64,000 bases of DNA, from positions 62,001 to 126,000 of the forward strand of contig NZ_CP053557.1 in assembly GCF_014524545.1 (NCBI RefSeq), given 5' to 3'. Positions 60,437 through 64,000 of this stretch are shown here, piece after piece. The notes below the pieces were generated by a model that saw only the letters and a program-made list of their open reading frames with translations, had not been told where the DNA came from and did no database searches. A program made the translations under genes and the position numbers. Every line of letters starts with the position of its first letter. The stretch's first letter is position 1. This DNA is from Exiguobacterium sp. Helios (lineage in GTDB: Bacteria > Bacillota > Bacilli > Exiguobacteriales > Exiguobacteriaceae).

Positions 60437-61222
60437 ATGGAAACCATCACTAAAAAAGCCAACTTATCATTACTCGAACTTCCGAGCGGCGGGGACGAGT
60501 CGTTATTTTGCCGTCTCTACTCTCCTGCGCTCGCTGCTCCTGCCCCACTCATCGTCCTGTTTCATGGATTCCCCGGGAAACAATTGAACATGGACTGGGC
60601 GGTTCAATTACAAAACCTTGGCTTTCACGTCCTTGTGACGTCTTACCGCGGAACGATTGGCAGTCCGGGAGCATTCCGTTTCCAACATGTCCTTGAAGAT
60701 GCGACTGCCATCATGCAACATGTCATTTCTCCCGCCTTTACGCAAGCACACGATATCTCAGTAGATCAGATTTCAATCGTCGGCCACAGTATGGGCGGCT
60801 TTGCCGGACTTCATGCGTTCGTCGATGTTCCGGACATTGCGCATTACATCGGTATCTCTCCATTCAACTTCGGTTTGATCGGTCAACTGGTACTCGATTA
60901 TCCGGAACATGAAGAGGCGTTACAAGGCGTCTTGAGCCGCGGAGCCCAGTTCCTGTCGCATACCGACGGCGACATACTGCTCGACGAACTAAAACGACAT
61001 CATGCGACGTGGAACCTGCTGTCACTGAAAGAACAACTCGGAACACGTTCCGCCTTACTTGTGACGTCGGAACGTGATGAGACGTCCATCAAATCACTTC
61101 ATCATGACTTGCTTCAGGATGCCAGCGCCTTTGAACAAATCATTGTCGATAGTGATCACAACTATATCGACAATCGGGAAGATGCCTTTCAGGCTTGGAC
61201 CACGTGGTTAAGACAACGCTAA
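60437..61222 (+). CDS. Alpha/beta hydrolase (serine esterase-like)
   Basis: A 261-residue hydrolase. LIVLFHGFPGKQLNMDWAVQL is the oxyanion HGFP motif, VGHSMGGFAGLHAF carries the nucleophile serine, TSERDETS the aspartate and DSDHNYIDNR the histidine. This is a generic dienelactone hydrolase/peptidase S9-like fold, and the substrate is unknown. AAGGAG is 9 nt before the ATG at 60437; an in-frame ATG at 60401 has no ribosome site. Confidence 0.87.
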   Translation: METITKKANLSLLELPSGGDESLFCRLYSPALAAPAPLIVLFHGFPGKQLNMDWAVQLQNLGFHVLVTSYRGTIGSPGAFRFQHVLEDATAIMQHVISPAFTQAHDISVDQISIVGHSMGGFAGLHAFVDVPDIAHYIGISPFNFGLIGQLVLDYPEHEEALQGVLSRGAQFLSHTDGDILLDELKRHHATWNLLSLKEQLGTRSALLVTSERDETSIKSLHHDLLQDASAFEQIIVDSDHNYIDNREDAFQAWTTWLRQR

Positions 61223-61228
61223 AAAACG

Positions 61229-61257
61229 AGCGTCCTCATTTCACTAGTGAGGACGCT
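61229..61257. terminator. Bidirectional intrinsic terminator
   Basis: AGCGTCCTCA pairs with TGAGGACGCT around a 9-nt loop, with A-run before and T-rich stretch after, between convergent genes. Confidence 0.85.
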
Positions 61258-61757
61258 TGCTTTTTAGGTGTTGCTGTTTTCGGACGGACCTGCATCCGGT
61301 ACAAAATCAGTGTAAACAATGTCAGTGTCGAACAGGCATACCAAATGGTCGTGAAAAGTGTTCCTGTATCCGTCCCGATGAATATCCCGTGAAGCGTCAT
61401 CAAGAGCCAGGCCGGCAGGACAAGCCAGTGCGTTAATTTCCATAATGTTTTTCCGAGCGCCTCTTTCAAGAAATCAGAAGTAACCAAGACAAAACCAAAC
61501 AGGTACAGACTGATCGTTCCAAAGGCATTCCAAAGCGGCTCATAGGATGCCGTTCCCGGAATCAGAATTTCAAGTAAACTCAGAGGAGCATACGTATCGA
61601 CGACGATCAGCGTCGCATGAAGCACAATCGCCAATAATCCGGCCCAGCCACTGTACAGGTGAATATTATGCAGACGTGCCTTTTGTTTTCTCAATGCCGG
61701 GAATGAACCGAGTAGACCGGCTAACACCGATAGTGTCAAAAAGAAATGTCCGGTCAA
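61236..61757 (-). pseudogene. Ferric reductase-like membrane protein, N-terminally truncated
   Basis: About 173 residues with five membrane helices. HLYSGWAGLLAIVLHATLIVVD and HWLVLPAWLLMTLHGIFIGTD carry the paired heme-binding histidines of ferric reductase/YedZ-like domains. The family normally begins about 12-15 residues earlier; here the homologous sequence starts abruptly at SGLTGHFFLTLSVLAG. Upstream in frame is a stop codon about 12 codons away, and no ATG or ribosome site exists, only a TTG at 61757. It is therefore probably broken by the same event that truncated the kinase gene on the other strand. Confidence 0.65.
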
Positions 61758-61766
61758 CCCGGATCC

Positions 61767-62198
61767 ATGAGCCCGGTCGATTTAAGCACACTCGTCACGC
61801 AGACTTCTGAACGGTTTAAACATACGTTGGTCGATCGGACATTGGCTTTGACCGTCACACCTCACCTGTTGATCAAGGGAGATGCCAATCAATTAATCCG
61901 TTTGTTGACGATTTTTTTAGAAAATGCCGTTGCTTACAGCGATGCTGATATTGAAGTTCAACTGCAACAGACGTCAACCGGTGTTCGATTAACTATCGCT
62001 GATCACGGAATCGGCATTCCATCGGAAAATCACGATAAGATATTTGAACGGTTCTTCCGCGGTGACCACTCTCGCCATGGTACCGGAACCGGGCTCGCCA
62101 TCGCCAAATCGATTGCCGATACACATCAAGCCGCTATCTTGGTTGAATCCACACCCGAAACCGGAACACGCTTCACGATTCTTTTTCCACTTTCTTAA
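61767..62198 (+). pseudogene. Histidine kinase remnant (ATPase domain only)
   Basis: The segment encodes only the end of a sensor kinase: PVDLSTLVTQTSERFKH, the N-box IFLENAVAYSD, DHGIGIPSENHDKIFERFFRG and GTGTGLAIAKS. The sensor, membrane helices and the phosphoacceptor histidine domain are missing, about two thirds of a normal kinase. In-frame ATGs at 61746 and 61767 have no ribosome site. The kinase sequence begins within about 10 bp of where the opposing ferric-reductase-like gene ends, marking a deletion junction. Confidence 0.75.
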
Positions 62199-62203
62199 TG
62201 ACC

Positions 62204-62224
62204 GTCAGCTAACTGTCAGATAAC
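62204..62224 (+). promoter_or_regulatory. OmpR-type direct repeat upstream of the DUF2231 gene
   Basis: GTCAGCTAAC (62204-62213) and GTCAGATAAC (62215-62224) are near-identical direct repeats with 11-bp spacing, the layout bound by OmpR-family response regulators. It lies about 50 bp before the DUF2231 start and may be the target of the regulator lost in the deletion. Confidence 0.5.
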
Positions 62225-62273
62225 CCGGTTAAAGTAACAGTATGTTCTTATTACTTATCAAGGAGGTTATCTT

Positions 62274-62687
62274 ATGTTAGGTGGCGTACCACTTCATCCC
62301 CTGCTCGTTCATGCACCGATCGCTCTTTTACTGTTCGCAACACTCTTATTACTATTCAGTTTGAAATGGGTCCAGTTAAAATTATTTGTCCTCATCACTT
62401 TATTTGCCGGCCTGTTGTCCGGCGTCGCAGCGTATTTATCCGGTGACGGAGCAGAAGAATATGCAGAAACCAACCTGAGCAGTGCAACACACGCTGCCAT
62501 CTCGAATCATGAAAATTTCGCCTTGTTCAGTCTCGTTGCCTTTGGAATTGCCTTTGTTCTCCTGTTGCTCGGCTACCGTTCCAACAAAAAAACAATGCTT
62601 ATGCTGAGCCTGATTGTTGCTGTTGTCGGAAGCGGTTTACTCGCTTATACCGGTCATCTCGGCGGACAGATGGTGTACGCCAAATAA
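62274..62687 (+). CDS. DUF2231 family membrane protein
   Basis: A 137-residue protein with four membrane helices. GGVPLHPLLVHAPIALLLFATLLLLFSL and GVAAYLSGDGAEEYAE, HAAISNHENFALFSLVAFGIAF and LAYTGHLGGQMVY are the DUF2231 pattern, with conserved histidines that may bind heme or metal. Function is unknown; such proteins often sit near two-component systems and redox membrane proteins, as here. AAGGAGG precedes the ATG. Confidence 0.87.
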   Translation: MLGGVPLHPLLVHAPIALLLFATLLLLFSLKWVQLKLFVLITLFAGLLSGVAAYLSGDGAEEYAETNLSSATHAAISNHENFALFSLVAFGIAFVLLLLGYRSNKKTMLMLSLIVAVVGSGLLAYTGHLGGQMVYAK

Positions 62688-62733
62688 AAAATCCCCTTTC
62701 CTCCAAAAGATCCATGGAGAAAAGGGGATTTTT
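62686..62733. terminator. Bidirectional intrinsic terminator
   Basis: A 19-bp stem with one mismatch (62686-62704 and 62715-62733; core AAAAATCCCCTTT/AAAGGGGATTTTT) lies between the DUF2231 gene and the convergent helicase gene. Confidence 0.92.
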
Positions 62734-62739
62734 ACTTAC

Positions 62740-63972
62740 TTATTTATGGTGATCACGGCCTGGACGACGGTTGCTCGAGCGGCGTGTGTTACCGCGACCT
62801 TCCGCCGGTTTTTTCGTTCCTTTACTTTGATCGTGCTGTGCACGAATCATTTCATCCGAAAGTTCGACGACAATCGGCGTCACTTCGACACCCAGTTCGC
62901 GTTCCATATCACGGAAACTGCGACCGTCACGTGGTGTGACGATTGAAATCGCTACGCCGTCGTTTCCGGCACGACCTGTCCGACCGATCCGGTGAACATA
63001 ACTTTCCGCATCGTCCGGTAAATCGTAGTTGAAGACGTGCGTGACACCAGTCACGTCAAGACCACGTGATGCAACGTCTGTCGCAATCAGGAATGGTGTT
63101 TTTCCTTGATAGAACTTCGCCATCGCCTTTTCACGTTTCCCTTGCGTCAAACCACCGTGCAATTCATCCGTCGGATACCCTTGCATCTGTAATTCTTCAT
63201 TCAGCTTGCTGACACGGCGTTGTGTCCGGCAGAAGATGATGGCGGCATAAGGACGCATCTCGTCAAGCATCGTCCGGAGTGTCGCCTGTTTCCGACGGTC
63301 CGTCGTCTCGACGACGAACTGTTCGATTGCATCGACCGTTACTTTTTCTGCCTCGACTTGGACTTCAATCGGATCACGCAAATACGTTTTCGCGAGTTGC
63401 TCGACTTTTTCCGGCATCGTCGCTGATAACATGACGAACTGACGATCAACTGGTGCTGCTGCAATGATATCTTCGATTTCCGGTAAGAATCCGATTTGCA
63501 GCATCTGATCCGCTTCATCTAAAACAAGCGTCTTCAATTCACTCAAATCAAGTGTTCCGCGACCAACGTGATCCAAAATCCGCCCCGGCGTCCCGATGAT
63601 GATTTGTGGCATGCGACCGAGACGTTGGATTTGTTTGAAGACATCCTGTCCACCGTATACAGCCAGCGCACGGATATCTTCCATGTTCCGGATTAACTTG
63701 TGTGTTTCATCTGCAATCTGACGTGCGAGTTCACGTGTCGGTGCGACGATCAACGCTTGGACCGTTTTGCTGTCTAAATCGATTTGTTCGAGAATCGGCA
63801 GAAGAAACGCCAGCGTCTTCCCTGTTCCGGTTTGTGCTTTTCCTATTAAATCACGACCGGCGAGCAAATGCGGAATCGCCTGCTCTTGAATCGGCGTTGG
63901 TTGTTTGATGCCTTGTTTTTGTAATTTCTTTACCCATTGTTCTTGAATGTGTAGTGCTTCAAATGTTGACAT
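62740..63972 (-). CDS. DEAD-box RNA helicase
   Basis: A 410-residue helicase. The Q-motif (GIKQPTPIQEQAIPHLL), AQTGTGKT, PTRELARQ, TPGRILDHV, DEAD, SAT, and the second-domain motifs ATDVASRGLDV and HRIGRTGRAG are all present. The basic C-terminal tail (GRGNTRRSSNRRPGRDHHK) should bind RNA. Members unwind short RNA duplexes in ribosome assembly, decay or cold adaptation. The length is between Bacillus CshB and CshC, so no symbol is given. TAGGAGG precedes the ATG. Confidence 0.95.
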   Translation of the reverse strand: MSTFEALHIQEQWVKKLQKQGIKQPTPIQEQAIPHLLAGRDLIGKAQTGTGKTLAFLLPILEQIDLDSKTVQALIVAPTRELARQIADETHKLIRNMEDIRALAVYGGQDVFKQIQRLGRMPQIIIGTPGRILDHVGRGTLDLSELKTLVLDEADQMLQIGFLPEIEDIIAAAPVDRQFVMLSATMPEKVEQLAKTYLRDPIEVQVEAEKVTVDAIEQFVVETTDRRKQATLRTMLDEMRPYAAIIFCRTQRRVSKLNEELQMQGYPTDELHGGLTQGKREKAMAKFYQGKTPFLIATDVASRGLDVTGVTHVFNYDLPDDAESYVHRIGRTGRAGNDGVAISIVTPRDGRSFRDMERELGVEVTPIVVELSDEMIRAQHDQSKGTKKPAEGRGNTRRSSNRRPGRDHHK

Positions 63973-64000
63973 AGTATCCTCCTAAAAATTATCCACAGAA

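Noticed and set aside
61761-61766. GGATCC exactly at the deletion junction, possible cloning artefact
   Set aside because: A six-base site is common, both flanks have the same base use as the rest of the window, and nothing else indicates vector sequence.
63989-63997. TTATCCACA, a perfect DnaA-box match
   Set aside because: A single box beside a helicase start, with no cluster of boxes, no AT-rich unwinding region and no dnaA nearby.

Overview
The window looks like chromosome of a motile, moderate-GC Bacillota bacterium of the Bacillales, most like Exiguobacterium. The evidence is strong AGGAGG-type ribosome sites, frequent TTG/GTG starts, SigA-type promoters (TTGACA-17-TATGAT at 47334), bacillithiol synthesis (bshB2/yojF), motAB, PTS sugar systems, CcpA-type cre boxes and a SwrC-like exporter. 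The genus is an inference from gene content, not a match to a reference. No rRNA, tRNA, CRISPR array, prophage or intact insertion sequence was seen.

Layout. 1-6.2 kb: the end of a GGDEF protein, an esterase, trhO (tRNA wobble uridine oxygenation) behind a structured leader, a DedA/TVP38 membrane protein, and a DUF485/acetate symporter operon under a cre box, then a TSUP exporter. 6.4-12.5 kb: adeR-ald (alanine catabolism), a TPR protein, a polyprenol-kinase-like membrane protein, a DUF1836 regulator, a LURP-one-like protein and a membrane-anchored Mrr-type nuclease. 12.6-16.6 kb: a soluble multi-PAS histidine kinase translationally coupled to two SDR-family proteins, with no response regulator. 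16.7-20.2 kb: a Ktr potassium channel subunit, a small protein and motAB. 20.2-26.0 kb: a minus-strand cluster of lipoprotein, two-component system, DUF1499, flavin disulfide reductase and DUF420/CtaM. 26.1-31.8 kb: HAD phosphatase, ung, tagA, azoR with its MarR regulator, a LacI regulator and an NlpC/P60 hydrolase. 32.0-37.5 kb: a TetR-regulated RND exporter, proC and a CBS protein.

37.8-44.0 kb: a DUF47-Pit phosphate uptake pair behind Pho-box-like repeats, pdxK, yojF-bshB2, and queCDEF behind a preQ1 riboswitch. A 238-bp structured inverted-repeat element follows queF. 44.2-50.8 kb: an XRE regulator, a glucoside-type PTS permease with an EEP-family nuclease/phosphatase, then a sucrose-type PTS with a RAT antiterminator, a BglG-family antiterminator that appears to start at CTG, and a fructokinase. 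50.8-57.9 kb: hydrolase, purine/pyrimidine permease, an AT-rich island with one secreted protein, a peptide transporter, and an operon of lipoprotein, ATP-grasp (glutathionylspermidine synthase-like) and NAD-binding protein. 58-64 kb: small proteins, an ABC-F ATPase, a hydrolase, a deletion scar that truncates both a heme/ferric-reductase-like membrane gene and a histidine kinase, a DUF2231 membrane protein and a DEAD-box helicase.

Most genes are housekeeping or metabolic and are separated by clear intrinsic terminators, many of them bidirectional between convergent genes. The least explained parts are the trhO leader RNA, the kinase-SDR-SDR operon, the structured repeat after queF, the non-canonical start of the sucrose antiterminator, and the deletion junction at about 61.76 kb.
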